Shown here: positions 8,942-17,189 of the stretch, in pieces
How positions within the stretch are numbered: the first letter of the stretch is position 1
How the letters are laid out: the number at the start of each line of letters is the position of its first letter
Assembly (NCBI GenBank): GCA_036557885.1
Contig: DATBGS010000145.1
Coordinates: forward strand, 45,840-109,839
Direction of reading: 5' to 3'
Source: DATBGS01 sp036557885
Lineage (GTDB): Bacteria > Chloroflexota > Ktedonobacteria > Ktedonobacterales > DATBGS01
Length of the DNA stretch: 64,000 nucleotides
Notes under the pieces: model-generated
What the model saw: only the letters and a program-made list of their open reading frames with translations
The model's database searches: none
What the model was told of the DNA's origin: nothing
Made by a program: the position numbers and the translations under genes

Positions 8942-9610
8942 ATGCCATTAGAGATCAGCGCGCTCCGAACAATTCAGTGGTTTAACGCGCTCTCAGACGC
9001 TGAACTGGCTCCTCTTCAGAAGAAGCTGCGCGAGCGTCGGATGCAGCGCGGGGAAATCCTGTTTTTTGAGGGCGAGCCGGGAGAGTGGATGTACTCTATC
9101 CAGAGCGGGCTGATTAAGGTCTTCAAAACGTCTGCTGATGGACGAGAGCAGGTGCTGCGCCTCTTCCACGCGGGGGATAGCTTCAACGAAGTACCTATGT
9201 TTGATGGCGGGCCGAATCCGGCGAGCGCGATGGCGATGGAGGACAGCGTTGTCTATGGTTTGTCTCGCCAGGATATTCAGACGCTGCTGAAGGAGAATCC
9301 CGTCTTTGCCAGATCAGTGATTCAAGTGCTGGCGAGCCGGTTGCGCAATCTGGTGGGATTGGTGGAGGATTTATCTTTTCGCCATGTGAAGTCGCGTGTT
9401 GCCAGGGCGCTTCTTATGCATAGCTCTGAACTGGCTCCTGGTATCCCGCATCGGCTGACACAACAAGAACTGGCAGCAATCGTGGGGACCGCCCGCGAGG
9501 TTGTTGGGCGGGCGCTCAAGGCGCTTGAACAGGAAGGCGTGCTTCATCTGGACCAGGGACGCATTACTATTCTGGACCAGCAGTTGCTGGAGCAGGCTAG
9601 TTTGCGCTGA
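8942..9610 (+). CDS. Crp/Fnr family transcriptional regulator
   Basis: 222 residues from the second of two in-frame ATGs; GAGAGG lies nine bases before it, whereas it abuts the first ATG (8933). Residues 10-125 are a cyclic-nucleotide-binding-like beta-barrel (MQRGEILFFEGEPGEWMYSIQSG, LRLFHAGDSFNEVPMF). Residues 145-215 form the Crp-type winged helix (RLTQQELAAIVGTAREVVGRALKALEQEGVL). There is no N-terminal cysteine cluster, so it is not an iron-sulphur Fnr; the NnrR/Dnr-like class, which responds to NO, is a reasonable guess from the adjacent nnrS, hemerythrin and nirK genes. Confidence 0.88.
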   Translation: MPLEISALRTIQWFNALSDAELAPLQKKLRERRMQRGEILFFEGEPGEWMYSIQSGLIKVFKTSADGREQVLRLFHAGDSFNEVPMFDGGPNPASAMAMEDSVVYGLSRQDIQTLLKENPVFARSVIQVLASRLRNLVGLVEDLSFRHVKSRVARALLMHSSELAPGIPHRLTQQELAAIVGTAREVVGRALKALEQEGVLHLDQGRITILDQQLLEQASLR

Positions 9611-9624
9611 GCGATTGCGCTGGC

Positions 9625-11127
9625 TCAGGCAGGGCGAAGGATGCGCCAGAGATTGTAGGTGAAGCAGCAGAGCGCCAGCCACCCCAGCGGCCCGGAGCAG
9701 GCAAAGGCGATACCCAGCAGCGCGGGTACGGCGGGCGGCAGCGCCAGCCCGCCGAGCAGCAGACCCAGCAGACCAGGGACCACCCGCAGCAGCACGGCGG
9801 CATTCCCCAGCCAGAGCGTGGCCGCCACCAGCCGGGGCGAGCGCAGCGGCTGGCCCGCAAAGCCGGGCAGCATGCGCTGTCCTACCCCAAAGATGAGCAG
9901 GGCGATAAACCCGACAGTGAGCGCGTGACGAATGAGGTCGTCCGGCGCGAAGGCGGACAGGCCCAGCAGTTGCAGTACGCCGTTTGCCAGCAGCAGGGCG
10001 GCGGCCAGGGCGAGCCAGGCAAAGGCGCTCTGGAGTAAGCGGGCAAATGGGCCGTAGAGCGCGGGGTTATTGCCCAATGCCACCGGGTAGGGGCGGGCCG
10101 GAAGCTGCACCCTGTCGGTATGGACGGCGGCCACCTGAAGCTGTCTGCGCCGCCGGGTGAGCAAGAGGCCCTGGAGCAGCAGAAAGGCCAGCAGCGCGCC
10201 CCCCAGCAGCGCCGCGCCAGCCGCGTCCAGCCGCGTTGACAGCGCGGTGCCTTGCCCGAAGCCTGCTGCGAGCAGGCGCAGGAGCAGGCCAGCCAGATAG
10301 CACCAGAAGATGGCCTGAAACGCCTGGGGCGGGAAGGGCCGCAGCCCCAGGTAGAGCGGCAAGAGGCGCACCGCCATCCCCAGGGCGACGGGGACGAGAA
10401 AGCCGTAGAGTCCCAGGGCGACGCTGAGGGCATCCAGCCGGGGCGAAACGAGCACTTGCTGGCTGAGCAGTGCCCCGGCGACGCCAGCCGCGTTGAGGAC
10501 GAGCGCCAGCCAGCAGGCGCACAAGGCGCACAGCAGCGGCGGCAGCACGGCTTGCAGGGCGGGGCGCCTGGCGAGCGGCGGGCCACGCCTGAGCGTCAGC
10601 AGGAGGATGCCCACCACGCCGGTTGCCCCACAGATCTGAGCCAGCGCTGCCGCGCCCCACAGGACTTGCCAGGGGAGGGTGCCACCCCAGCCCAGCGCCA
10701 GCAACGGCTGGCTGATTGCGCACAGCGCCAGCCCACCCGCCAGCAGGCCCAACGACCAACCCACCGCGCCCGGCGCGGCCAGCGGTGTGCCGCGCAAGCG
10801 TGGCAGGAAGTGCAGGGCCACGCCCAGCACAAACAACCCGGCCCACCCGAAAAGCTGCGCGTGTCCATGCGCCTGCACCAGCGCCACCCACCACAGGCCC
10901 AGGGGCAGGCGCAGCCCCTGGCTGATGCTGAGGACCGATGCCAGCAGAAAGCCCGCGCCGATGCCGAGGGCGGCGGAAGCCGCGAGAAATGGGCGTGCCC
11001 GCTGAAAGGGCTGCTGCGCGGGCGCGGTGTGTGTTGGAGATGGCTGCTGCTCGCGGGTTGATGGCTCGTGGTTCACGCGCTGTGGTGCTCCAATAGGGGG
11101 TTTCTGTGTCTCTCCACAGTTTCGCAC
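9625..11127 (-). CDS. NnrS-like heme-copper membrane protein
   Basis: 500 residues, about twelve membrane helices. NnrS hallmarks are HGHAQLFGWAGLFVLGVALHFLPR in the second helix region and DDLIRHALTVGFIALLIFGVGQRMLPGFAG near residue 395; the histidines are the expected heme/copper ligands. NnrS proteins relieve nitrosative stress and accompany denitrification genes in other bacteria. It is convergent with the Crp/Fnr gene (15-base gap) and shares the locus with nirK and hemerythrin. The N-terminal about 45 residues are Gln/Pro-rich and cytosolic; the start could be somewhat downstream. Confidence 0.82.
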   Translation of the reverse strand: MRNCGETQKPPIGAPQRVNHEPSTREQQPSPTHTAPAQQPFQRARPFLAASAALGIGAGFLLASVLSISQGLRLPLGLWWVALVQAHGHAQLFGWAGLFVLGVALHFLPRLRGTPLAAPGAVGWSLGLLAGGLALCAISQPLLALGWGGTLPWQVLWGAAALAQICGATGVVGILLLTLRRGPPLARRPALQAVLPPLLCALCACWLALVLNAAGVAGALLSQQVLVSPRLDALSVALGLYGFLVPVALGMAVRLLPLYLGLRPFPPQAFQAIFWCYLAGLLLRLLAAGFGQGTALSTRLDAAGAALLGGALLAFLLLQGLLLTRRRRQLQVAAVHTDRVQLPARPYPVALGNNPALYGPFARLLQSAFAWLALAAALLLANGVLQLLGLSAFAPDDLIRHALTVGFIALLIFGVGQRMLPGFAGQPLRSPRLVAATLWLGNAAVLLRVVPGLLGLLLGGLALPPAVPALLGIAFACSGPLGWLALCCFTYNLWRILRPA

Positions 11128-11148
11128 AGTCAGATACTCAAATCCGCC

Positions 11149-12251
11149 TCACGGGGATGAGCTTGTAACCGGACTCCACCGCAATTCCGCGTACCTTTGC
11201 AGGCGTGCGACTTTGGCTTCTCTGTCCGCTACATCGGGGGCAACTGACAACTGCCCCGTCCTGGTCCAGTCCTGCCGGACCAGGAGCGTTCGCAAGCTAA
11301 TATTCCTGGCACCAATTAAGTCCGCGTGGAGGGTGAAGTGACAGACCTGGCAGACAAACACCAAGCCTTTTTCGGGGCGGTTCTCTCGTGCGGTGTGCCC
11401 ACAGCGCGGGCACATCTGGCTGGTGTAGTCCGCATCAATCTTGATGCAGGCATTGCCTGCCACCTGTGCCTTGTAGAGCACGAAGTCCTGCAACTCGGCA
11501 AAGGCCCATAACGAGTGCCTTTGCGCTGGAGGCGTTTTTGCAGACGCGCAGAGTGGTCTGCTTTGGCGCGGGCTTCTTTGCCTGAATAGAACTGGGTCTG
11601 ATTGGTGGTGGTCGTAACAGTCGCCAGATAGCGTTGTCCCACATCTACTCCCACAATTTGAGTCAAGGTGGTTGGCTCTGGGTTGGGCAGGGTCAGAGTC
11701 AAGGGGACAAGCAGAGAGAAGCGTTTCTTGCGCTGGTCGTACCAGAGTTTCGCGCTGCCTATCTCTGCTCCATCGTGAATCCAGGCCACGTGTTTCGAAT
11801 AGCCGTGATAGGGGACTCTCAGACGTCCCTGGAGGGTCAAGATGCTGACCTGATTGCCGGTCTTGAAGCTATAATCACGGCCTTCCACATAGGTCAGCGT
11901 GGGGGAAACATACCTCGGTGGCTTGTCCAACCCCTTAAAGCGCTTCTTCGTGTACCCAGCTTTCAATGCCTCCTGATTCTTGCGCCATTTCGTCCACAAG
12001 CCGGTATAGGTCGCTCCTACCTGGCGAAAGAGCGAGCACGTCAACTGCGAGGGCAATCCAAGCTCTGCACGCAACGACTCATACAAGGCTTTGTGCATCT
12101 TGCGACTATTGCTGGTTTTGCCATGCTGATACGCAAACTGACTCACCTGATTCAAGCCGTCACGATAGGCCAGTTAGGTTGTGCGCAGGAGCTTCAACTG
12201 GTCAGGGGTCGTGGTCAGTTTCAATTTGGCGGTCAGGGTTGTTTTCAGCAT
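11149..12251 (-). pseudogene. Decayed IS605-type tnpB (RNA-guided nuclease/transposase accessory)
   Basis: Reading from an ATG at 12249-12251 (MLKTTLTAKLKLTTTPDQLKLL), the frame meets a TAA at 12174-12176, where relatives have a glutamine, then continues in frame as LAYRDGLNQVSQFAYQHG. It later holds the first RuvC aspartate in VGVDVGQRYLATV. After LQRKGT the frame is lost and the sequence resumes in another frame at LWAFAELQDFVLYKAQ. That junction removes about 70 residues including the RuvC-II glutamate. The zinc finger (CPRCGH, CQVCHF) and final aspartate segment (HADLIGARNI) remain. No tnpA is present. The copy is dead. Confidence 0.85.
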
Positions 12252-12489
12252 ACTACGAGTATTTCACCTCTTGTGTTGAGATGTCAAGAAAGGAGGGGCG
12301 ACTTCCTCCCGTTCCCCTGAAGGGGAAGGGTGTCCGTCGCCCGCGTTTTTATGAAGACAGGTCGGATGCGACTTTTGTCACAGTCTTTCCAGAGGCCGCC
12401 CCCTATACTTATTTTCAAATAGCCCTTCTTGCTGCGGGACCGCTGAGAGCGCAGCCGGGGCTGTTCTGGAAGAGAGAGCAAAGCTGCCT

Positions 12490-12960
12490 ATGAGCCGCAC
12501 AAGAGATACCATCCATCAGCATCATCAAGCGATCATCAACATGCTCAGTGCCCAGCGCGCGGCCCTGGAAGAAGCGCCGCAGGCGGCCAACGCCGAAACC
12601 TTGACGGCGTTCCTGAAGGCCGAACTGCTGCCGCACGCGCTGGGAGAGGAGCAACATCTCTACCCGGCGGTTGAGCCGCTGATTAAAGAGCATGGCGAGG
12701 CCACCGCTACGATGCGCGTAGATCACCAGCAGATTCGCAGCTATGTGCTGCAACTGGATGAGCTTGCGCAGGCGTTGCAACAGGCCGACGAGTCCCAGCA
12801 GCCCGCCTTGCTTCAGCGTTTTTATCGGCTGACCCTGCAACTGGAGGCCGTCCTTGAGCTTCATCTGGAGAAAGAGGAGCAGGTGTATCTGCCGCTCTTT
12901 GAGCGGTATCTGTCGGAGCAGGAGCAGCAGCGCGTACTTGATGGGATGCACGAAGCCTAG
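12490..12960 (+). CDS. Hemerythrin-like HHE domain protein
   Basis: 156 residues forming one four-helix HHE domain with the ligand pattern TIHQHHQAI, ELLPHALGEEQHLYPAV, DHQQIRSY and LELHLEKEEQVYLPLF, so the His/Glu di-iron ligands are present. GAGAGAG precedes the ATG. Bacterial single-domain hemerythrins bind O2 or NO and several protect against nitrosative stress, which fits its position directly upstream of the copper nitrite reductase (77-base gap). Confidence 0.85.
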   Translation: MSRTRDTIHQHHQAIINMLSAQRAALEEAPQAANAETLTAFLKAELLPHALGEEQHLYPAVEPLIKEHGEATATMRVDHQQIRSYVLQLDELAQALQQADESQQPALLQRFYRLTLQLEAVLELHLEKEEQVYLPLFERYLSEQEQQRVLDGMHEA

Positions 12961-13037
12961 CCCTTTTCCATGTTTTTGATTTGTCTTTTTGACCAATTCA
13001 GAAATTATCTGGAACCCACACAGAGAGGTGGTTACAC

Positions 13038-14165
13038 ATGAGTAAACAAGTGCTTGAGCCGCCAGATGGCAAGGCCGCTCCGGTAGAGGCGGATAGAAAG
13101 AACGTTCCGCCAACTGCTCAACCTATCATCAGGTTGCCAGAACAGGAAACGCTGCCTGGCAAAAACGGCTGGTGGCAGGCTCTGCCCACACAAAGCCGCT
13201 TCGCGTTTGGAGGCGGCGTTGTTCTGGTTGTACTGCTGATTTTCACCTTGCTGGTAGCGTTGCTGGGCGGCGGGAGCACGCCGACGAAGACCACCAGCAA
13301 GCCGGTGCCGCAGGTGCAGGTGCCGACGCATCAGACGTATGATGCTCAGCCGCCAGCCGCGCAGCAGGGCGAGACGGTCAACATCAATCTGGTGGCAAAA
13401 GAGGCGCTGATCTCGATTGCCCCAGGCGTGGCCTATCATGCCTGGACGTTTAACGGCAGCGTGCCTGGCCCGGTTCTGCGGGTGCGCGTGGGCCAGACGG
13501 TGCATTTTACGCTGACTAATGATGCCAGCATGCCGCATTCGATTGATTTCCACGCGGCGCAGACGCCCTGGGACCAGAACTATCAGCCCATCGCTCCGGG
13601 TCAGTCGTTCTCGTTTGACTGGAAGGCCAATTACCCCGGCGTGTTTATGTATCACTGCGGGACGCCGCCGGTGATGATGCATATGGCAAACGGGATGTAT
13701 GGCGCGATCATCGTGGACCCTGCCGAGGGCTGGGCGCCCGCGCAAGAGTACGTGCTGGTGCAGAGCGAGTTCTATATGGCGAAGGCGCCAGACGGCAGCT
13801 ACAACGCGGATATGGACAAGATGATGATGAACGCGCCGGATTACGTGGTCTTCAATGGCTACTCCAACCAGTATAAGGACACGCCGTTGCAGGCCAAGGC
13901 GGGGCAGCATATTCGGCTGTTCTTGTTGAATGCGGGTCCATCGCTCTTTTCCGCCTTCCATGTGATCGGGGCGATCTTCAGCGATACGTACATGGATGGG
14001 AATCCGGCCAACCATATGCAGGGAAACCAGACGGTGATTGTGGCGCCGGGCGGCGGCTATGTGGTTGAACTGACGATCCCTGACCCCGGCAAGTATCCTT
14101 TTGTGACGCATTCGTTCTCGGCGGCGATGATTGGCGCGCTGGGTGTGCTCCAGGTGAATGCGTAG
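13038..14165 (+). CDS. nirK: Copper-containing nitrite reductase, membrane anchored
   Basis: 375 residues: a cytosolic N-terminus, one membrane anchor (about 54-77), then two cupredoxin domains. All NirK ligands can be placed: type 1 copper H167, C207, H215, M220; type 2 copper H172, H206, H358; catalytic D170 and H308. The block MYHCGTPPVMMHMANGMYG is the Gram-positive/Chloroflexus type of NirK rather than the proteobacterial one. The enzyme reduces nitrite to NO outside the membrane. AGAGGTGG precedes the ATG. A cupredoxin lipoprotein follows 24 bases later, a likely electron donor. Confidence 0.88.
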   Translation: MSKQVLEPPDGKAAPVEADRKNVPPTAQPIIRLPEQETLPGKNGWWQALPTQSRFAFGGGVVLVVLLIFTLLVALLGGGSTPTKTTSKPVPQVQVPTHQTYDAQPPAAQQGETVNINLVAKEALISIAPGVAYHAWTFNGSVPGPVLRVRVGQTVHFTLTNDASMPHSIDFHAAQTPWDQNYQPIAPGQSFSFDWKANYPGVFMYHCGTPPVMMHMANGMYGAIIVDPAEGWAPAQEYVLVQSEFYMAKAPDGSYNADMDKMMMNAPDYVVFNGYSNQYKDTPLQAKAGQHIRLFLLNAGPSLFSAFHVIGAIFSDTYMDGNPANHMQGNQTVIVAPGGGYVVELTIPDPGKYPFVTHSFSAAMIGALGVLQVNA

Positions 14166-14189
14166 CCTGGGCGGAAAGCGAGAGATTCG

Positions 14190-14582
14190 ATGAATAAGAA
14201 ACTTCTGGTGTTTGGTCTGGCGCTGGCTGTAGTGGCGCTGCTGACGGGCTGCGGGAAGCAGGCAGGCACGAGCAGCAGCAATCAGATGACGGTCAACATG
14301 GGGGCCACGACGTTTAGCTCGCAGAGCGTGACGATCAGCAAGGGCAGCACGATCATGTTTACTGATGATGCTGTGAACGGGACGCCGCATATTCTGGTGA
14401 TCGGCAAGGACGGCGCTGCTGCTGAGGAGGAGGGTGCCCCAGATTTGGGCGGCGCGAGCGGGCATATGTTGCAGCCGGGGCAAAGCTGGACCACGCCCGC
14501 CTGGGATACCTCTGGAACTTTTTATGTGACGTGTACGCTGCATCCCACGACGATGACGCTGACGGTGACGGTGACGGGATAA
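14190..14582 (+). CDS. Cupredoxin (plastocyanin-like) lipoprotein
   Basis: 130 residues with a lipoprotein signal peptide ending at the lipobox LTGC (Cys about 21). The mature part is a single cupredoxin domain: N-terminal ligand in GTPHILV, and the C-terminal ligand loop FYVTCTLHPTTM supplying Cys, His and Met. It follows nirK by 24 bases with its own GAGAG site, so it is very probably co-transcribed and passes electrons to NirK at the outer face of the membrane. Confidence 0.85.
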   Translation: MNKKLLVFGLALAVVALLTGCGKQAGTSSSNQMTVNMGATTFSSQSVTISKGSTIMFTDDAVNGTPHILVIGKDGAAAEEEGAPDLGGASGHMLQPGQSWTTPAWDTSGTFYVTCTLHPTTMTLTVTVTG

Positions 14583-14596
14583 GCGGGACCGATGGA

Positions 14597-14632
14597 ATGC
14601 GGCGGGTTGACTCCACCGTCAGCCCGCCGCAT
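14597..14632 (+). terminator. Stem-loop after the nirK-cupredoxin operon
   Basis: A 15-bp stem (ATGCGGCGGG...CCCGCCGCAT with one G-U pair and a six-base loop) starts 15 bases after the cupredoxin stop. There is only a weak T-rich tail, so termination is likely but not certain. Confidence 0.6.
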
Positions 14633-14737
14633 CTTGTATGGCACTCGCCGCCTTCTCCTTTTAACACAACAAAGCGAAAGTGGGGTATAATCAGGCAAGA
14701 GCAAGGTCGTATGTTCTAACTGGCGAAAGGTTTTGGA

Positions 14738-15622
14738 ATGAGTAACTTGATTGCCTTTGGGTGGTATGGAGGAAAGTACAGCCATCTTGCCTGGCTGCTT
14801 CCGCTGCTGCCAAAGACGCAGCATTATTGTGAGCCGTTCGGTGGCTCGGCAGCCGTTTTAATCAACAGAGAACCTTCGCCGGTAGAAACGTACAACGATA
14901 TAGACAGCGAAGTCGTGAACTTTTTTCGGGTGCTACGCACCCAAAAAGATGTCCTCATTGAGCAAATTGGTCTGACTCCGTTTTCGCGCGAGGAGTTTGA
15001 GCACGCTATTCGAGAACCACGCGAACACTTGACGGAATTAGAGCGGGCCAGGCGCTTTTATATTTTGGCGCGTCAAGTGAGGACTGGCCTGGCACAAAAA
15101 GCCAGTGCTGGGCGTTGGGCGCATTGTGTTCTCACGAGTCGCGCTGAAATGGCTGGCGCGGTTTCCCGCTGGCTGGGAGCTGTGGAAGATTTGAGTTTGA
15201 TTGCGCAGCGGCTCTTGCGGGTGCAGATCGAACACGCGCCAGCTATTGAGGTGATTCGGCGCTATGATAGCCCCGATACGCTGTATTATTGTGACCCACC
15301 TTATGTACACGATTCACGCGGGGATAGCAATGCGTATGCCCACGAGATGACGGATGCGCAGCATCGGGAACTTGCCGAAGTGCTGCACAGCATCAAGGGG
15401 AAAGCTGCCCTCTCTGGCTATCATTCGCGGCTGATGAGTGAACTCTACGGGGATTGGCGCTGTATCGAGGGGCCAGAGAAGAAGACACATTCCGTCAAAA
15501 CGGTGCGTCAGGAATTGTTGTGGGTGAATTATGATCTGGAGGAGCTACCACACTGGCATCAGCAGGACAATCACCAGCAGCCATCCTTGCTGCCGCTTTT
15601 CGACGAGCCGCTGCCGATGTGA
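14738..15622 (+). CDS. DNA adenine-N6 methyltransferase (Dam/DpnM class)
   Basis: 294 residues. Motif FGWYGGK (7-13) and EPFGGSAAV (32-40) form the SAM site; the catalytic motif IV is DPPY at 186-189. The order places it in the alpha (D12) class with Dam and DpnM. AAAGG precedes the ATG and a TATAAT box lies at 14686-14691. Its stop overlaps the GTG start of the next gene, a restriction endonuclease, so it is the protective methylase of a type II system. The recognition site cannot be read from sequence. Confidence 0.88.
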   Translation: MSNLIAFGWYGGKYSHLAWLLPLLPKTQHYCEPFGGSAAVLINREPSPVETYNDIDSEVVNFFRVLRTQKDVLIEQIGLTPFSREEFEHAIREPREHLTELERARRFYILARQVRTGLAQKASAGRWAHCVLTSRAEMAGAVSRWLGAVEDLSLIAQRLLRVQIEHAPAIEVIRRYDSPDTLYYCDPPYVHDSRGDSNAYAHEMTDAQHRELAEVLHSIKGKAALSGYHSRLMSELYGDWRCIEGPEKKTHSVKTVRQELLWVNYDLEELPHWHQQDNHQQPSLLPLFDEPLPM

Positions 15623-16713
15623 CGACATCGCTTGTGGCTGAGCCTGAGGTACGCAGTAAAGTGGAGTTTGTAGCTCACAATCTCCAGAATCGGGCGGGCA
15701 TTCGCCTGCTCATGTCCTGCTTGCTCGCTAAAGCACACAGGCCACAGGTAGACATCCGCAAACCGTACACGGAGATTGGCGGCGCTGACTCCTACTCTGG
15801 CCGCACCTATGACGAGCAGTATCTTTCGGCGTTCATCATTGAGCATGGCCTGCCCTGTAACACCACCACTGCTTTCTTGACACCAGCCCTGAGAAACAGA
15901 AATATCGTGCTCACCCCCGATGTGAATCTGGTTGGGCGCCCGCCAAGGCTGTATCAAAGCGTACTGGAACTGCTGACAGACGTGTATGCTGGTCGCGTTG
16001 CTGCCGAGGATTTGCTGGCTGAGACGGTGCGCTATTTACTCGTGTTGCGCGACCAGCAGCGGCTGCGTATGGAGACGCTGCTCTCGCAGTTAGAAGCTAC
16101 AGATGAGGCGATGCCACTCTCGGCTGAAAGCATTATTACCTTGATTCAACAGCATCGCGCCAGCCCCAGGTCGAGCCGTTTGCTGGTGTTGATCGTTGCC
16201 GCTGCTTATATGGCAGCATCAGCCAACCTTGGAGAGCGCGTGCTGCCGCTGCAAAGCCATACTGCTGCTGACCGGCAAACAGGTGCATTGGGGGACGTGG
16301 AGATCACTTTGGTGGCTGATAACAATGTGATTACCAGCTATGAGATGAAGGACAAGCGTGTCACGCGCAACGATCTGGATATTGCGCTTGCGAAGGTGGC
16401 GCGGTTTCATGGAAACCAAAGCAGACGGATTGATAACTATATTTTTATTACGACGGAAGAGGTAGCAGTAGAGGTGCAGGAATATGCCGCCAGCCTCTAT
16501 CAGAGGACGGGCGGCGTTGAGTTTGTCGTCTTAGATTGCGTGGCTTTTCTCCGCCATTTCTTGCATCTGTTTCACAGGCTGCGCATGCAATTTTTGGATG
16601 CGTACCAGAAGCTGGTCTTGCAGGAGCCAGATTCATCTGTTAGCCAGCCGCTGAAAGAATTGTTTCTGAATCTGCGGCGTGCTGCTGAGAGCCAGATTTC
16701 CGAAGATATGTGA
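15619..16713 (+). CDS. Type II restriction endonuclease, SacI-family-like
   Basis: 364 residues from a GTG that overlaps the methylase stop by four bases (translational coupling). The N-terminal half has IRKPYTEIGGADSYSGRTYDE and LPCNTTTAFLTPALRNRN, which I associate with the RE_SacI family. A PD-(D/E)xK-like core is visible: GDVEIT (D226), then YEMK (E242, K244). Tight pairing with an adenine methylase supports the assignment. Family membership rests on recalled motifs; the cleavage site is unknown. Confidence 0.75.
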   Translation: MTTSLVAEPEVRSKVEFVAHNLQNRAGIRLLMSCLLAKAHRPQVDIRKPYTEIGGADSYSGRTYDEQYLSAFIIEHGLPCNTTTAFLTPALRNRNIVLTPDVNLVGRPPRLYQSVLELLTDVYAGRVAAEDLLAETVRYLLVLRDQQRLRMETLLSQLEATDEAMPLSAESIITLIQQHRASPRSSRLLVLIVAAAYMAASANLGERVLPLQSHTAADRQTGALGDVEITLVADNNVITSYEMKDKRVTRNDLDIALAKVARFHGNQSRRIDNYIFITTEEVAVEVQEYAASLYQRTGGVEFVVLDCVAFLRHFLHLFHRLRMQFLDAYQKLVLQEPDSSVSQPLKELFLNLRRAAESQISEDM

Positions 16714-16766
16714 TGATCTGGTTCTCGCGCCTCCCTAGCAAGCCTCGTTTTTGCTCGCATAAGCAC

Positions 16767-16795
16767 TTGACTTTTGGACGCCGCCCGGTTATACT
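16767..16795 (+). promoter_or_regulatory. Near-consensus sigma-A promoter for RNA candidate A
   Basis: TTGACT at 16767-16772, a 17-base spacer and TATACT at 16790-16795. Transcription would start near 16802, about 390 bases before the nearest start codon, so the product is mostly non-coding leader. The promoter of the second copy (42574-42602) has the same spacing and the same -10. Confidence 0.75.
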
Positions 16796-16801
16796 TGGAG
16801 C

Positions 16802-17068
16802 AGCCATCGGATTTATGACTGATGAGCAGGTTGCCCGGCTATTCCTGGCTGCGTGGCGACCCGGCCCCGGCCCGACGAGACTGGGGCGAGACGTTTGACA
16901 ACTGAAGATGCGTTCTGAAAGACGGACGCGGCAAGAGTTAACCACTCCCCGCGCCATGTTTACCTCGCGCCTCCCAAAACCCAGGCGCGGGGCCGCTGTG
17001 TATTTTCTGCCAGTGGTGGCAGGGTGCGCAAGTGGCCCCCGTCGCCTGGAGAGCCAGGCGACGGGGGC
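16802..17068 (+). ncRNA. Structured RNA candidate A upstream of an unknown gene
   Basis: About 270 nt. Shared with copy B (42609-42820) in the same order: AGCAGCC at the 5' end, GACAACT, a GAGT...ACTC hairpin (16935-16947), a CCCCGCGCC/GGCGCGGGG stem (16947-16955 with 16984-16992), a CTGCCA/TGGCAG hairpin (17007-17022), and a long GC hairpin starting GCCCCCG and ending CGGGGGC (17035-17068). The third and fourth stems differ in sequence between copies but keep pairing, which argues for a conserved RNA. The segment from CTGAAGATGCG through GGCAAGAGTTAACC resembles, as I recall it, HEARO/omega RNA. Alternatively it is a cis-regulatory leader. Confidence 0.6.
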
Positions 17069-17089
17069 CTGCTTGTAGTGCTGTCGGTC

Positions 17090-17112
17090 CCCGGCAGGGA
17101 CGCCGGGGCTAC
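17090..17112. repeat. Short extragenic palindromic repeat, copy 1
   Basis: A 23-base unit with CCCCGGC/GCCGGGG-type arms ending in GGGGCTAC. An identical 23-base copy lies at 33129-33151. It falls between RNA candidate A and the following gene. Confidence 0.7.
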
Positions 17113-17189
17113 CAGCCGCAGCGCTGCAAGCGGGGTGGCGCGTGGGCATTCCGAGATGTCCCTGCTGAGGGATAAGGAGAGGCTGCCCC

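Noticed and set aside
10067..10894. Alternative minus-strand frame inside the NnrS gene
   Set aside because: Its translation is Arg/Ala/Gly-rich without hydrophobic periodicity, whereas the other frame gives twelve clean helices and NnrS motifs.
12961..13037. Possible FNR/Dnr box before nirK
   Set aside because: TTGAT occurs once, but no matching ATCAA at the right spacing was found.
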